Assembly (NCBI GenBank): GCA_023055355.1
Contig: JALJCS010000038.1
Span: 4,340,001 to 4,404,000, forward strand
Length of the DNA: 64,000 bases
Reading direction: 5' to 3'
Source: Agelaius tricolor
Lineage: Eukaryota; Chordata; Aves; Passeriformes; Icteridae
The position numbers and the translations under genes are program-made. Of the stretch, positions 14,501-26,184 are shown piece by piece. The notes under the pieces were generated by a model, which ran no database searches, had not been told where the DNA came from, and saw only the letters and a program-made list of their open reading frames with translations. Within the stretch, counting starts at the first letter, position 1; every line of letters starts with the position of its first letter.

Positions 14501-17500
14501 ATTCAGGCAAGATTTCACTGTAAATTGTCGAACTGCAGTTTGTTTTCTATTATCAAAAAGATCACCTTTTTTTAAGCAGTCTGAAGAGCTCAGAAGCAGC
14601 ACTGCCAATTACTGAGAGCAAGTTTCTAATAGTAGTAAAGTGGTTTATAAAAAACCCAATTAGTTTTGTGTAAAGAAGGTGCTCTTCTTTCTCACGCTCA
14701 TTCTCTTTGACACAGCCCCATTTACCAATCCCAAAATCCCCATTTTATCTGCAGCTCCATGAAGATGCCATTTAACTACCATATGGAATACAGTCACAGG
14801 AATAGCTTCTATTACTAGGCTACATCTTTTTCAAATAAATCTGCTATATTTAGCATTTTAGGACACATTTGCATTAAATATCTACCACCCTCATCACCCA
14901 GTGCCATTTACTTATTGAAAGAACCACAGTATTTTGCAGAAACTTCTTGTTCTTTACTTGATATGTAATTTTTCTTATTTTAAAATATTTCTCTATGCAG
15001 TGGATCATTTTTCTTTGAGCGTGACAGAAAAAAGAATTGCATAAACCTTTTGAGTGCATTACTTTATTTGCTACTTTAATTAAAATTTCAGTTTCCTCAG
15101 TAAATAGCCTTGAAAAATTAATTTAAAATGTTAGTTGAGCAATGCATCCTTTCTGTTTCCTGACTTGCAGGGATGAGAAACCCAATTTAACAAGAACCAG
15201 TGGATTCTGCACTTATTTCATTATTATTCAGCCTGCAAAATCTGGTTTTGTACAAGTGAAAATTAATTCTGTTGGGCTCTGAAAGACAATCAGTGGCCTT
15301 AACCTCTCTCCACAGGTATATCCAGAATACAGATGCAGCATTCGGTCTCAGAGCGCCCTTCCCACTAACACCTGAACAATTTATTTATTTATTAAAAGAA
15401 ATTGAAATGAAAGGAACAAAATTTGCATTTATATAACACCTTTCATCAGAGGATATCAAAGCTCTCTACAAACACTGCACAGAAATCATTTCACAACATA
15501 TGAGGAGTGAGCAGCTCTGGACAGGAAGATGGAAGCACTGCACCCCCTTGTTGGAAATTTGGGACAGCACAGCAAGGGCCCTGCTCCTGAGAAATCAAGA
15601 TTATCTGGATTGATCCAACAATGGGATCAAACTCACCTCCTGAATGAGCTGGGCTGGATTCTGTAACCTCTGCATTACACTTTACATAAGAGTGGTGTTT
15701 GGAGAGCAGCCAACAAGTTTGATTATTTGGTGCCTCTGGCAGTGCCAGGCAGATGTTAATTAATCTTATAATGGGGGGAGAGGCCTTTGCACCACATTTC
15801 CAGCTCCTGGTGTGGGACAGAGGCTGAAAAAGGAAGGTGGCTGGAGCCATCCTTTTTTAAAATCTTTTAAATCTTTTTTTAGACAGATTTGGGTAACATT
15901 TGTCAGAAAAGAATAAACAAGGAGCCATAAAGAGAATAGAGTTGTTTCCACAGCTTTGACATGATTAATAATCCATCCCATTCAAATCTGTCTGACAGGT
16001 CATTTCTACCTTTGGATTAGAAGCCAATAATTTAAATTGTCTCACAGGTCCCATCAGTCTGTTCCATCATGTTTAATGACAAGGTAAATTACTCATTTTC
16101 CCCTCAGCTTTTCCCAGCATAAAACCTGAAACTCTCCGGAACAGCGAGACAAATGAAACGCTCGGCGCTGGGATATTTGATGCCTGGGACATCTGCTTCT
16201 TCCATTTTCCTGGTAATTGAAAGCTTGCTGAAGAAATAATTTATTAAGAGATGAATAAACTCGGGATGCAAGCTCAATTTGTGCCCATTATTCCATTTGG
16301 CATATCATGTTCATTTACAGAATGTGACACGCTGCATCAGATGGTCCAGCCTAGCGCACACGCAGGGCAACTCTGCAATGCTTCTTGGAAGGTCCACCCA
16401 CACAGCCCTGTCAAACCTCAGTGCTTCATTTACTTAAAATTCCCTCAGCTGAAAAAAAATTAAAAATTGGGGTTTTTTTCTGTCTTTTGCTTCTGAGAAC
16501 AGAATCTCAATGGTCACTTTGCTGTCTTGCACTCCTTCGCCTCTTCCCCACATATCAGTACCACAGAATATGTCACCAATGTTTCTTCTTCCCTTTTTTG
16601 TGTGTCTTATAATGACATTTACCATATGTCAGTTCACTAATGAATAATAAAATAATAAAAAGTGGATATGTGGCACTGTAAGAATGCTATACATTAGATA
16701 GAAAAAGTTATGGATCAAAAGATGCCTACTTGAAAAAGCACATTATATTGTCTCCTGCCAACAAAATATTCCAGCCAACACACCCAGCAGCAAACAGCAA
16801 AAATGAAACAAAAGCAACAGGAAAATGTAAAAGTAGAGAGGAAAAAGGATCAAAAGTATTATACAAGGGATAACAGTAGAACAGCAGTCCCTGACACATC
16901 ACTATTTAAAATACATGCATTTCATTACTACTTCCAGGACTTTTTTTTGCATTATTTTCGTGGATCCTGAAAGCAACACCCGTGTTCCCTCTGCTGGTCC
17001 TGCTGTAACAGTGCAACCAGCTCCAAGGCTCTGGTCATCCCTGACTGAGCTCTGAAAAAGTATTTTACTGCTATTTCTCTAAATGTCTGAAAGGGAGAGC
17101 TTCCAGAATTACATGAGGCTTGAATAAAGAGTTTTCCTTGGATTTATCTTCTCAATTTTGTTAATTTTTCTCTTCAAACCTTGCCCAGATCTTATTTATA
17201 AGCTGAAGATACACAGCAATACATGACAGTGAGTTGTTTAGTTATCAGCCACCCAGATGGTGCAGTCAAGCAGCACAAAATTCCATATTAGGCCTCTTCT
17301 TTATTAAGAGACAAAGTGGCCAGAGGAGGAAGCAACAAACTAAATGAAAAATATTGACCCAAGAAAGAGATGGAGGAGAGAGGATATCGAGGGAGACAGG
17401 GAACAAAGAGAGATGAAGTAAAGGCAGCAGCAATTGCTGTTGGGAGATGCAAAGCAGGAAGGAAAAAGCTGATTAATGCAGCACAGAGATTCATGAGAGG

Positions 17501-19952
17501 AGCAGGAGCTTGTGAAACAAGTCAATTAGTAGGAAAGGCTATCAAGTGCAAGACAAATGCAAAACAGTGAAGTCTCAGGAAACTATAAAGACAAAATTAC
17601 CACTAAGTGGGGCTCATTCCCAGCACAATCTGCAAGGCTAACTGATATTAGTGATCCAGAAACCCTCTCTGGAATGGCTCCCCGCCCTCAGAAAATAAAA
17701 TTCAGCCCTAAAAACAAAGAAATTAAGTATGAAGTGCCCCTGCTCTGCATGTCACTGCATAAAACATGGAGCAAGGCCGCTGACAGACACCCCACAGGTG
17801 CACTGAGGGCTAAGAGAGGTAATTGTAGCAGGTTTGAATTTCAGGGCTCTGGTATGTTGTTACTATTTTGCTGTACAAGCAGGAGTTGAGAACTGGGGTG
17901 CTGGTGCAAAGCGGTTTTGAAATCCTGCCACTGGATTTAAATAACAAAAATACTGAAATAGAATTTTATGGAGTCAGAGAAGGAGAAAGCACCACTCTTC
18001 CTGACACGGAGCATACGTATCCTTGTGGGATTAGGTATGCAGGACATTATGAATAAACATGGAAAACATTTACTGCCACTCAGTCCTCCAGAAAATAAAT
18101 TTGCAGTATTTAACTCTGAGGTTAGGAACAGCACAGAATATACTGTCTACCCCAAGTCTGTACAGATTTTGCTTAATAGGCATCAGGTGGACAAAAAAAT
18201 AATCTTGTAAGTGGGAATCCCACAGGCAGCTTTGTAAAGTGGAGTAGCTGCAGGTCAGAGATCACACAGCTCTGTCCTAGCTCTGCACGTGAGAAACAGC
18301 TCATCCTCGGGTTTTATTCCTCCTTTTCCCTCCAACTTCCCTCTTACAAATGGACTACAAGTACCCTTTTCCTTACACAAAGCTCCTAGAAGCCATCTCA
18401 ACTTCTATAAAGCCATTTATAAAGTTGTTAGGTAAAGAAAATCTTTACAGTTGCAGAACAATTCACCATCTATAGTAAGATATATCTAAGAAATCTCTCC
18501 AGGATTTAAACAAGGAGTTGCAAAGCATCAGTTCTATGCCAGCTCCCCTACTGTCCTGATTCCAGTTCAGCACATACTAGCAGTCACAGAAATCCTCACA
18601 AAGCAATGAGAAAACACATGACTCGAGCAGCAGGAGAAAAAAACAGCTATAGCTGCTCTACATAAAGTAAATTAGCAGGCTAAAGCCCGTTATGTGTGCA
18701 TTATCAGCATTCATACATCGTGCGGTCCGACACGCCTCGTTCACAAGGGCAGCGGCTCTGCCGGGCCAGAGCTTCCTGCGCTGCCCTGAGGGCGGTGGGA
18801 GGGAAGAAATGCAAATCCACACAACGCGTCAATCGCTTCCCTGGGAGCGGGGCTCTGTCTTGCCCTTTCCCCGATCAGTTTAACCTGGGAAGCGCAATAC
18901 CCGATTACCCCTGTTCTGGCTTGCATAACTGGCCGTGCCAGTCGTGATCATGAACCCAATCAGTTCCGGACCCGCCATCTGGGTAGAAAGAGCCCGAGGG
19001 TCGGGGGGCACAGCCGGGAGACCCCCGGCTGCAGCGGCCCTCAGGAGGCACGGAGGAGGAGGAGGAGAATGGAGGAAGGCTTTGCCGGGGGCAGACCCGA
19101 GACAAGGGAGGCCAGTGTGGGCAGGACCGGCGCTAGGCCGGAGCAGGGGCAGGGATGGGGACGCGGCCCCGCAGGGTCCCGCTGGCGAGCGCTCACCTCC
19201 TTCCAGCGGAGCTGCCGCAGGCTGATTTTCAGCGCCTCCAGGGAGGTCTTGGCCTTGGAGCTGTCCACCGTGACCCCGGGCCGCCGGGCGCTCTCGGCCC
19301 CGCTGCGGCGGCCCGGGGCCCGCCGGGCCCTGCCCCGCGCCGCCCGCCCGGCCGAGCCCGGCGTTCCGGCCCCGCGCCGGCCCCGCTCCTGCTCCCGGTC
19401 CCGTTCCCGGCCGGGCAGCGCCCCTTCCCTCGAGAGCGCCGCGGCGGGCGGGCCGCCCTGCGGGGCCTCAGCGGGCAGGGCCGGGGACCCCGGGGGCTCC
19501 TCCGCCTCGCGGGCCGGCTCCATCTCCGCCGGTTCCAGCCCGGCCGGCTCCATTTCCGCTATCCCCAACCCGGCCGGTTCCAGCCCGGCCAGCTCTATTC
19601 CCTCCGTCCCCTTCCCCGCCGGTTCTATCCCCTCTGTCCCCATCCCCGCCGTCCGCAGCCCGGCCGGTTCCAGCCCGGCCGGCTCCACTGCCTCTGTCCC
19701 CATCCCCGCCTGTTCTATCCCCTCCGTCCCCATCCCCGCCGGTTCTATCCCCTCTGTCCCCGTCAGTTCTGTCCCCGCCGGTTCTGTCCCCTCTGTCCCT
19801 GTCCCCAGCCCGACCGGCTCCATTGTCTCTGTCCCCATCCCCGCCGGTTGTATCCCCTCTGTCCCCGTCCCTGTCCCCGTCCCTGTCCCCGCCGGTTCTG
19901 TCCCCCCTGTCCCCGTCCCCAGCCCGGCCGGCTCCATCCCCGCCGGTTCCAT
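5468..19952 (-). CDS. TTLL11: TTLL11, tubulin polyglutamylase, 5' six exons (gene span, 3' end outside window)
   Basis: Six exons join in frame to about 593 residues of a tubulin tyrosine ligase-like enzyme. Family knowledge: TTLL11 is an ATP-grasp ligase that adds or elongates glutamate side chains on tubulin tails in cilia, centrioles and spindle microtubules. The sequence shows a low-complexity N-terminus (residues about 1-115), a basic Arg/Gly/Ala stretch, the conserved TTLL11 lead-in SSKAKTSLEALKISLRQLRW (about 231-250), and then the catalytic core. Core motifs are FIVKPDGGCQGDGIYLI (ATP loop), KLKFDIRLYVLL, HLTNYSLNIHSGNF, and LLEVNANPSM with the Mg-binding Glu and Asn. The remembered human protein is near 800 residues, so roughly the last 200 (including the FPKYAKQF region) are missing here. 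I searched 1-5467 and did not find those exons. The start is the first ATG in the exon-1 frame, at 19952, with G at -3 and +4. A second ATG five codons on is equally good. Confidence 0.95.
6105..6200 (-). CDS. TTLL11: TTLL11 exon 5
   Basis: This 96-nt exon encodes ILGFDILLMKDLKPVLLEVN and then ANPSMRIEHEQE. It supplies the Glu and Asn of the EVNANPS metal-binding motif of TTLL enzymes. It is bounded by an ATGCACAG acceptor and a GTAAGA donor, both phases 0. Confidence 0.96.
6758..7333 (-). CDS. TTLL11: TTLL11 exon 4 (main catalytic exon)
   Basis: This 576-nt, 192-codon exon carries most of the ATP-grasp catalytic domain. It runs from VRTMKDSNPSWKP through FIVKPDGGCQGDG, QEYICKPLL, KLKFDIRLYVLL, HLTNYSLNIHSGNF and GSKRTFSSILCRL to SDIPAGKPGPTCFQ. 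The acceptor is CTTCTAG and the donor GTAAGT. No frameshift or stop is present, and all visible nucleotide- and tubulin-binding motifs are intact, so the enzyme is expected to be active. Confidence 0.97.
9111..9166. repeat. 19-bp tandem triplication
   Basis: Three copies of a unit close to AAAGGAGGTGATGCTTTCC. The first copy has two substitutions and the last lacks one base. It is intronic, with no known role. Confidence 0.85.
11250..11401. repeat. GC-rich minisatellite, 15-17 bp subunits forming about 32-bp units
   Basis: Alternating GTGTCACCGGCGGCTCG-like and GTGTCACCTGCGGTA-like subunits. They form roughly 32-bp higher-order units in the second half of the array. It sits as a CpG-dense spot in an otherwise AT-rich intron of TTLL11. 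Confidence 0.85.
11439..11549. repeat. 37-bp tandem repeat, three copies
   Basis: Three imperfect copies of a pyrimidine-rich unit of the form ATCCCAGCCCCACTGCACCC followed by TCC(C/T)CACCCTCTGCTTC. It lies 38 bp after the preceding minisatellite. Confidence 0.85.
12400..12533 (-). CDS. TTLL11: TTLL11 exon 3
   Basis: This 134-nt exon encodes MTEAVRKITLSRAMRT, then EYNFYPRSWILPEE and FVAE. EYNFYPRSWILP is a TTLL-family hallmark preceding the ATP site. It is flanked by a TTCCCAG acceptor and a GTACAC donor. Its phases (2 nt in, 0 out) match exons 2 and 4. Confidence 0.95.
12534..13897. other. TTLL11 intron 2
   Basis: A 1.36-kb AT-rich intron. I see no coding or repeat structure in it. The two shorter introns at 5587-6104 and 6201-6757 are equally plain. 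Confidence 0.75.
13898..13994 (-). CDS. TTLL11: TTLL11 exon 2
   Basis: This 97-nt exon reads FPFGRRLPCDIYWHGVSFHD and continues to SNIFSGQVNKFPG, nearly identical to remembered human TTLL11 (which has DN for SN). It is bounded by a TGCTGCAG acceptor and a GTACCT donor. It ends in phase 1, which fits exon 3. It encodes the N-terminal lead-in to the TTLL catalytic domain. Confidence 0.95.
13995..19196. other. TTLL11 intron 1
   Basis: A 5.2-kb intron. It is AT-rich up to about 18.7 kb and then becomes CpG-rich as it enters the promoter island. No coding exon was recognised. The open frames in the last kilobase are composition effects. Confidence 0.75.
19197..19952 (-). CDS. TTLL11: TTLL11 exon 1 (coding part)
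   Basis: Exon 1 encodes residues 1-252 and ends in the conserved LKISLRQLRWKE, followed by a GTGAGC donor (forward GCTCAC at 19191-19196). The first about 115 residues are an imperfect repeat of EPAGM/L and GTEGI units. A basic, Ala/Gly-rich stretch follows. The frame stays open upstream of 19952 without another ATG, so the true start could only be this ATG, the one at 19937, or a non-ATG codon. The exon lies inside a CpG island. Confidence 0.88.
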
Positions 19953-19957
19953 CCCGC
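19500..19957 (-). repeat. TTLL11: Coding minisatellite in TTLL11 exon 1 (EPAG/GTEG repeat)
   Basis: Imperfect 15- and 30-bp units. On the coding strand they read combinations of (M/I)EPAG(M/L) and GTEGI/GTGT. The units contain no stop codon in several frames of either strand, which explains the very long opposite-strand frames over the same DNA. The copies are degenerate, which argues against a very recent expansion. Confidence 0.85.
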
Positions 19958-20042
19958 CCCCGCTCCCCGCCCGTTGCCATGGCAGCGGCGCGGCCGGTGA
20001 CCCGCTAGCCCCGCCCCGCCGCCGTGAGGCGCTGACGCCGCC

Positions 20043-20123
20043 CCCGCCATTTTGGAACCGGGCACAGGCCCCGCCCCGCGCAGCCCGAAATGGCCTCCGG
20101 GGCGGGCGGGGCCGCCATGTTGG
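20043..20123 (-). promoter_or_regulatory. Paired YY1-like sites in a duplicated promoter segment
   Basis: On the minus strand, CCAAAATGGCGG (forward 20044-20055) and CCAACATGGCGGC (forward 20111-20123) both match the AANATGGCGGC-type YY1 core. Each is followed on the forward strand by a similar stretch (TTGGAACCGGGCACAGGCC versus TTGGAAGCGGGCGAGGCAC). This suggests an old 65-bp tandem duplication of a promoter element. Confidence 0.55.
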
Positions 20124-20447
20124 AAGCGGGCGAGGCACTGCCCCAGGCCGGGCTGTGGGGCGGGCGCGGTGCCCGCCGTGCCCTTCGCCACCGAACCGCC
20201 GGGCGGCTCCGGCACTCGGTCCGCTCCTTACCGTGCGCCCGAGAGCTTCTCATGTCAGACGGGGCTCGGGCCGCCGTTACAAAGCGCTGCCTCTCACAAA
20301 GGGTATTCCCAGGACCCTTCAGGTTCAGCTGCATCGGTGCTGGGAGAGCCCATCTGCGGAGTTTGAACTCTCTCAGGCACGGCAGGAAAATAGGAAACCG
20401 GTTTCTGGATCACACCAATGGAATTAATAACCTTAACAGCAGCTCCG

Positions 20448-20557
20448 TGACCAACCTGAGCAAGCTGGAAGGTTCCCTGCCTAGGGCAGGGGGTTGGAAC
20501 TATATAAACTTTAACGTCCCTTCCCACCCAAAGCACTCCAGAACTGTGACTCTATAG
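20448..20557 (+). mobile_element. CR1 LINE 3' end fragment
   Basis: It matches the remembered CR1 3' terminus: an AACCTGAGCAAGCTGGAAGG-like stretch, then CCCTGCCTAGGGCAGGGGGT, TTGGAACTATATAAACTTTA, CGTCCCTTCCCACCCAAAGC, and a decayed GTGACTCTATAG tail standing in for ATTCTATG repeats. It is 5'-truncated as usual and strongly diverged. Confidence 0.85.
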
Positions 20558-23500
20558 CACATTAATCCCTCATAGTACGGTTGTGAGGCGGTGAAATGCA
20601 GAACGTGTCGGTGAAGCGGCTGCAGGAGCACAACCCGGGTTTATGGACGCGGGGCTGCGGGCAGGCGGTGGCGCTGCGCCCTGGGAAATCCGGCCGGGAG
20701 CCGGGATCGGGGGAAAAACGGGAATAATCGGGGTTCTGTGTCAAGGAGCGATCACCAGAGTCGTGATCTGGAACAGGACTGAAACAGGATCTCAGCAGAA
20801 ATTATTTAGACTACAGCAAAATTTAAATAAATGCAGAAAAAGTTGACACTGCCAGTTAGCTGCGAGATAATATAACAAGGTCGTGTAAAGATGCTTATTT
20901 TTTTAGTGCCTCACCAGTCTTCCATCATTTATCCTTGCAGGCAACGATAAACAAATTAATTAATTAAATAGAGTGGTATCTTGAAACGTGAAGGGACCAG
21001 GAAGGCCGAGGTCAGGTAGCTCGCTCTTGGGTGCTCTCATGTTGCTATTAAAAGATGTACATTCCTTTTTATAGCTGTGGCAGTGTTTAATTAAAATCTT
21101 GGGAGTGTTTCCATGTTCCAGCAGGAGCTCAGGGGGGCTGGTAATGTTGGCAGGATGAGCTGTCTGGGTGGTGTCTTTTCCATGTCCATCAGTGAAGGCA
21201 CATCTTTGGTTTCGCCATCGCCACCAGATCACAGAAAGGTTTGGGCTGGGAGGAACCTTATAGATGATCTCATTCCAAACCTCTTCCATGGGCAGGTACA
21301 AATCCGAAAGAAAAATTAATATTTTGCTTAAGTTCAACACTGGCATAAAAATTCAGTTGTAAGAAAAGCAATACAGAGATGTTGGAGTGTGATTTAAAGC
21401 AGTGACCTGACTCTGACTGTCTCTTATTTTACTGCCAGGTTCCCAGATGAATATTTTTAACCCAGAAATTTATCCTCACCAATGTCAGCAGTGCTGAAAG
21501 AAAGCCAGGGATAGAGTTAAGATGGGCCAAAGCATTAAGAAATCATTAAGAGACATTGGAGCATGGGAAATACCAAACAAAATTATTGCAAAGGGGAAAT
21601 ATTTTTATATCTAATTATCATATATCCACATTTCTTGCAGGCTAATAACAGACTAGTTGTTCCTCTACCAGAGAAGCTGTAATACATCCCATACCTGGTT
21701 TGCCTGTGTGGTGTGAATAAAACCCTAATTTCCTGCTGGGATAAACAGGGATGGGCTGCAGTGTGCAGCGTGGGGTCAGGCTGCACGTGGCAGTCAGGTA
21801 CAGCAAGGTGGGCAGCAATGGGGCACAGGGTAATGCAGGAGGAGAATCCTGCTGAATACAGCAAGCTGGGTCCAGCAGCAGGAGAGAAATGGGGAACTTG
21901 AGATCATCTGTCCCCTGTGAGGAGAGGGGAAATTTAGTTACAGGGCACTCTTAAACACAAGGCTGTTTCCTGAGACCCTTGCTCAGAGGGAGTTGTTGAT
22001 AAGAACAGACTGTTACTATCTTGTGATAATAAGTGAACAAGAATGTGGATTCCATCCAGGAGAACTGTAATCTCCCTATGCTTTCATTAATTAAATTCAG
22101 GATATCAAAGACAGCAGAGGCACTGGCCTAATTTAATGGGAGTGGGGAAGGATCCTGTTTGATTGGACACTCATCTCTCAGACTAACAACTTCACTCTCA
22201 TTTACCCAAAATCACCACTTCCCTGATGCCTGTGTGTGCACAGGTAAGTGCCAGGTCCAAGGAGGAATCCAGGAATAAAGCAGTTTTACAGTGAGTTGGG
22301 CATGTGAACATGTCAAGCTTATGAGGTTAACAAGTAACATTTTTCTTTACTAATATATTTCTCTTCTTCTAGTAAGCATTTTTGTTTCCAAGTTGGGATC
22401 AACATTTTTAGCTTTTATGTAGCATCATAAGGTCAATAACTGTATTCTTTACTGTACTTTTCTTTTTTAAAGACAGCCAAGATAAGAAAAACAAAGTAGC
22501 ATGTAATTTGCAAAAAGAACATACCATCTTTTTAAAATATCATATAAAACTGGCCTCCTGCCAAATGCAAATTTGCATAAATACTTCAGTGTACCCTTTT
22601 GAAAAAGAACACATTCCTTAAGCTATTGTTAAAAAAAAAAAAGTTACTCATGAAGAACTATCCATCTGTGTCTGAAGTTAATAATTCCTTTTGCAACGAT
22701 GCTATCTCCTGTCAGTTGCTCTTTCACAATCCATGAGAAAGCAATGCTCTATAAAATAAAAAGTCAGAAGAAAACAAATCTAGCAAGCAGACTCCACTTG
22801 GAAAACGTCTGTGGTGGGCTTATGCTTCAGCCTGGATTTAAATCCACATACATCACTCCGTGCTGCCCATGTTTATGTTCAACCACAGAAGATTTGTGGT
22901 TGACCTACATATGCAAACAAAACATTTGCTGCATATTTGGGGTGGGGGGATTTGCATGATAGAAGATGATGAAAATATGCATAATTGTAGATGACATTTT
23001 TGGTTGCCAAGTCCTGCTGCACAGCCCTTTGGAGCTGGCCATGCATGAAAGAGGCTTGCAGTCCTGACGGGCACATTGCCTGGCCACGCTGCAGAGCTGA
23101 ACCGCCCTGACATGGAGCTTCTGCTTCTTCTTGAGCAACACAAACCTGCTGTAATCATCCCACCAAGCAGCCCCTGTGCTCGCAGAGACACGTGTGACAC
23201 TCGCTGAGGGGGCTGAAACCATCAGTTCCACATGTCACCTCTGAGTTCCCTTCATGGAGCAGCTCAGCAGACTCAAAGATTTTGTTTAGGAGTTTTCTCG
23301 GTATTCTTGAAATCCCCAATGCATCAGGGGGTAACATCACACAGCTTAGTCAACAGCAGCTGGTCTATCTGTCCTTGCCCCCACATTTCATCCCACAGCA
23401 GCATTTCTAGCAAGTCTGCTAGTGTGTTAGTACACTGGAGCTCTACTCTAAAAATTGCACCAGCACAAGTACATATTAATAATGTTGATAAAGTGGCATG

Positions 23501-26184
23501 ACAAACCCAGATCTCCTAGGACAGTAAGCATGCACAGACCTCACAGCTCTTATGTGTGATATGGAAGGGCTCTCCTGTAAAAGAGGTTTTGTCTGCCATT
23601 ACTGGATGTTTGTCTGGTTGCTCTTCCTATGTCACATCTTATTTGTCATTCAAAATATCTGCAACTCTGCTGTGCAGAAATAAGTGCTTAAAAGGGTTAG
23701 CAGAAAGGAGGAAAATTCCATGGCATCAAGACCAGGTCTCTTCCTTTATCTGTGAAGGTGGCTTTGGAAAAATCTGACAGGATCAGCGAGGAGCAAAAGC
23801 TCCCTTCCCTACAAACCAACCAAGGAGCTGATTAAAGAACACCCTGCATGTAACACCCACCACCCATTTACACCACGTTCAAGGTCTCCTCAAAAGATGA
23901 AGCTATGTAAGAAGAGGGACTTCATGCAGAGTCCTGGGGCAGGCAAGAATGTGCACCCATGTGAGAGAAAGAGAAGGAAGGAAATCTTGGGAGCCTGTGC
24001 CCGAGAAAGAAAGCTGATACAAACCTGGTCCCTGCAAAAACACTTGCGGATCCGAGCCAAGAAGCTGTCTTGGGGCTTCACTCCTACTGTGTTCAGAGAA
24101 TCAGGACTTTCTGTGAGTGCTTTGCACATCAAAGGAATAACTCTCTCAGTACCTCCATGTGATGCAAACACCCACCATGAGGTTTGGCCAACTGTTCAGT
24201 GCTACTCAGGGTTTGTTTATACTAAATCCATGACGATGTCCCGTGTAAAGGCTTCATTCCACATATTTGCCCAGTTTCATTGTCCAGAAGTAAAGGCATA
24301 CAGCTTTCTTACTTCCAGTGGAGTCAAAGAATTTTCTTTGCCCAACAAACAAACTAGAAAATTAATGGCTTTTTAAGTTTAGCAGCCTTCAAACTCAATT
24401 CTCAAACACAGATCCAAACCATTAACATCAGGAGATTTAAGCCCTATGAAAAGTTCACAGAAGTTCATGAACAGGGAGTATTAAACACCTCCATTCAATT
24501 GTGATCTAACAGAAACTGGCACTGCAAGCTTTATTAAATAACAGTTGCCTTCTTTTTCTCAGGATTCCCATGAGATATTTCTTTCCTCCTACCCAAAGGA
24601 TTTTATAATCCGCAGGATACTGGAGAGCACCAGAATGGAATTAAAAAGACCATTCTTGTTATTTCATCCTGGTCTTTCTATGAGATTTAAAAATTTAACT
24701 ATCCCAAGTGAAGTCCATTTGCTCCCACGTACATAGGAATGCTCTTGTGGCAATGGGAGGGTAATGAGGAGAAGCTTTGAGCAGCTCAGCAATGGCAGGT
24801 TCCTGCACGCCTCAGCTGAAATGCAGTATTGCAGAATCAATGCAGACACTCACCAGTGGCTGTGTTAGGTTTTTCCCCATATGAGTTGAGCTTTGCTGGC
24901 GTTAGCATCAAAGGAAGCATGAGCATAGCCTGACTGGGTGGCATCTCCTCCTCCTTGGGCTTAGGAGAACCAAAGACCTGAACATTGCTCAATCAGTCCA
25001 AGGACATTTGCACACAAAATCTAGGTTATTCATTCAGGTCAACAAATATTTTTTTGATCAAGATATGCACAAGATAAGAAAAGTGCCATGAAATGTTAGT
25101 ACATGTAAGTACACACTAAACATCAGCACAGACCACACAAAAAATCCCCAACACAGAACTAAACCAATGCATCTGCAGGCGATATGTGTATCTAGAGGAG
25201 CATCTTGGACAGAAACCAACTGACAAAACCCATACTGAGTTATGCTGTATGAAAGTGGGATTAGCATAAACTTGTGAATATTTAAATGAGAAGATAATGC
25301 AGTGCTATAGATTGGAAGAAAAGAAGTCTGTCTGGAAACAGAAAAACTTCACAAAAACAGAAGGCTGACCACAGAACCCTCCCGAGAAAGAGCTGCTAAT
25401 ACCTCAAAATATTTGAACATGTAGGGTCATAGTCTGTGAACCAATATTAATTCCTTGGGTTTTTTCTCCCTCTCTTAATTATAAGTTTCTGGATTCTTGG
25501 CTCTTGCCCATCTCCCGCTGACCTGCAAGTACTCAGAAATGCCAAGAAGCTCAGGGTGATCACGCTCCTGAGATGGATACTGGGAGCTGTGCACTGTCTG
25601 CCTGCGGTCAAACTTTTCTTTCTTGCTAATGCAAAAGCCATATAAAAGGTGGTATCCAAAAACATTCAAACACCTGGCTGGAAGTTACTTTTAAGACTCA
25701 AAAATTAATTTGAGGGAACACAGATGAGATCCATTGGTGCACATGGGTGGTAACCCTCCACCCGTTGGATTCTACACAATTCACATTTCTGATCATCCCT
25801 GTAAATGGAGTGTGGCTGTACTAAGAATCAGAAGACAAACCTTAGGCCTTGCCATCACAGCTGTGCACACCTCATCCCTTCCCTGTGCTGGTACCCACTG
25901 AGGAATGTAGTGCTCAGGTGTGCCAGGTGTCCCAGAGGGGCATCTGCAGGGCTCACCTGGGCCTGGCAGCGCCTTGTCACCAAGACAAAGCTGGGAGGAA
26001 AGAACACCGTGAGCACACGGGGTGCCACAAATCCTGAGAGTATCACAGCATACTGAGAGACACAGTGGGTACCGACTGTGCGTCAGGATTCTGAGAGAGG
26101 GCCTGTGCTCATTTCCAACAGAGCTGTAAGTTATATTGACATGAGACACACATAACGTAGGTGACCACTCATTCAGAACAGCCC
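20558..26184. other. Intergenic spacer between divergent genes
   Basis: About 5.6 kb of mostly AT-rich DNA between the TTLL11 island and the CR1 copy at the NOS1AP-like promoter. It contains the inverted CR1 end at 21228-21302. No exon, RNA gene or tandem array was recognised. Confidence 0.7.
21228..21302 (-). mobile_element. CR1 LINE 3' end fragment, inverted
   Basis: The reverse complement of the CR1 tail: ATCACAGAAAGGTTTGGGCT, then GGGAGGAACCTTATAGATGA and CCATGGGCAGGTACA. It lies in the TTLL11/NOS1AP-like spacer in opposite orientation to the copy 700 bp to its left. Confidence 0.85.

Larger units (their letters stand above)
18930..20330. promoter_or_regulatory. TTLL11: CpG island / TTLL11 promoter and exon 1
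   Basis: Dense CpG and GC boxes from just inside intron 1 through exon 1 and about 380 bp upstream of the start codon. I see no TATA box. Two YY1-like sites lie upstream of the ATG on the minus strand. This is a typical TATA-less CpG-island promoter. The transcription start cannot be fixed from sequence alone but is probably close to the YY1-like sites. Confidence 0.8.

Noticed and set aside
19069..20427. Long plus-strand open frame (about 450 codons) over the TTLL11 promoter and exon 1
   Set aside because: It is the mirror of the coding minisatellite and GC-rich exon 1. It has no conserved domain, and the minus-strand frame ends in the conserved TTLL11 residues at a real donor.
20448..21302. 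CR1 pair as a possible hairpin-forming inverted repeat
   Set aside because: The two fragments are diverged from each other and overlap only over the tail region, so stable pairing is unlikely.
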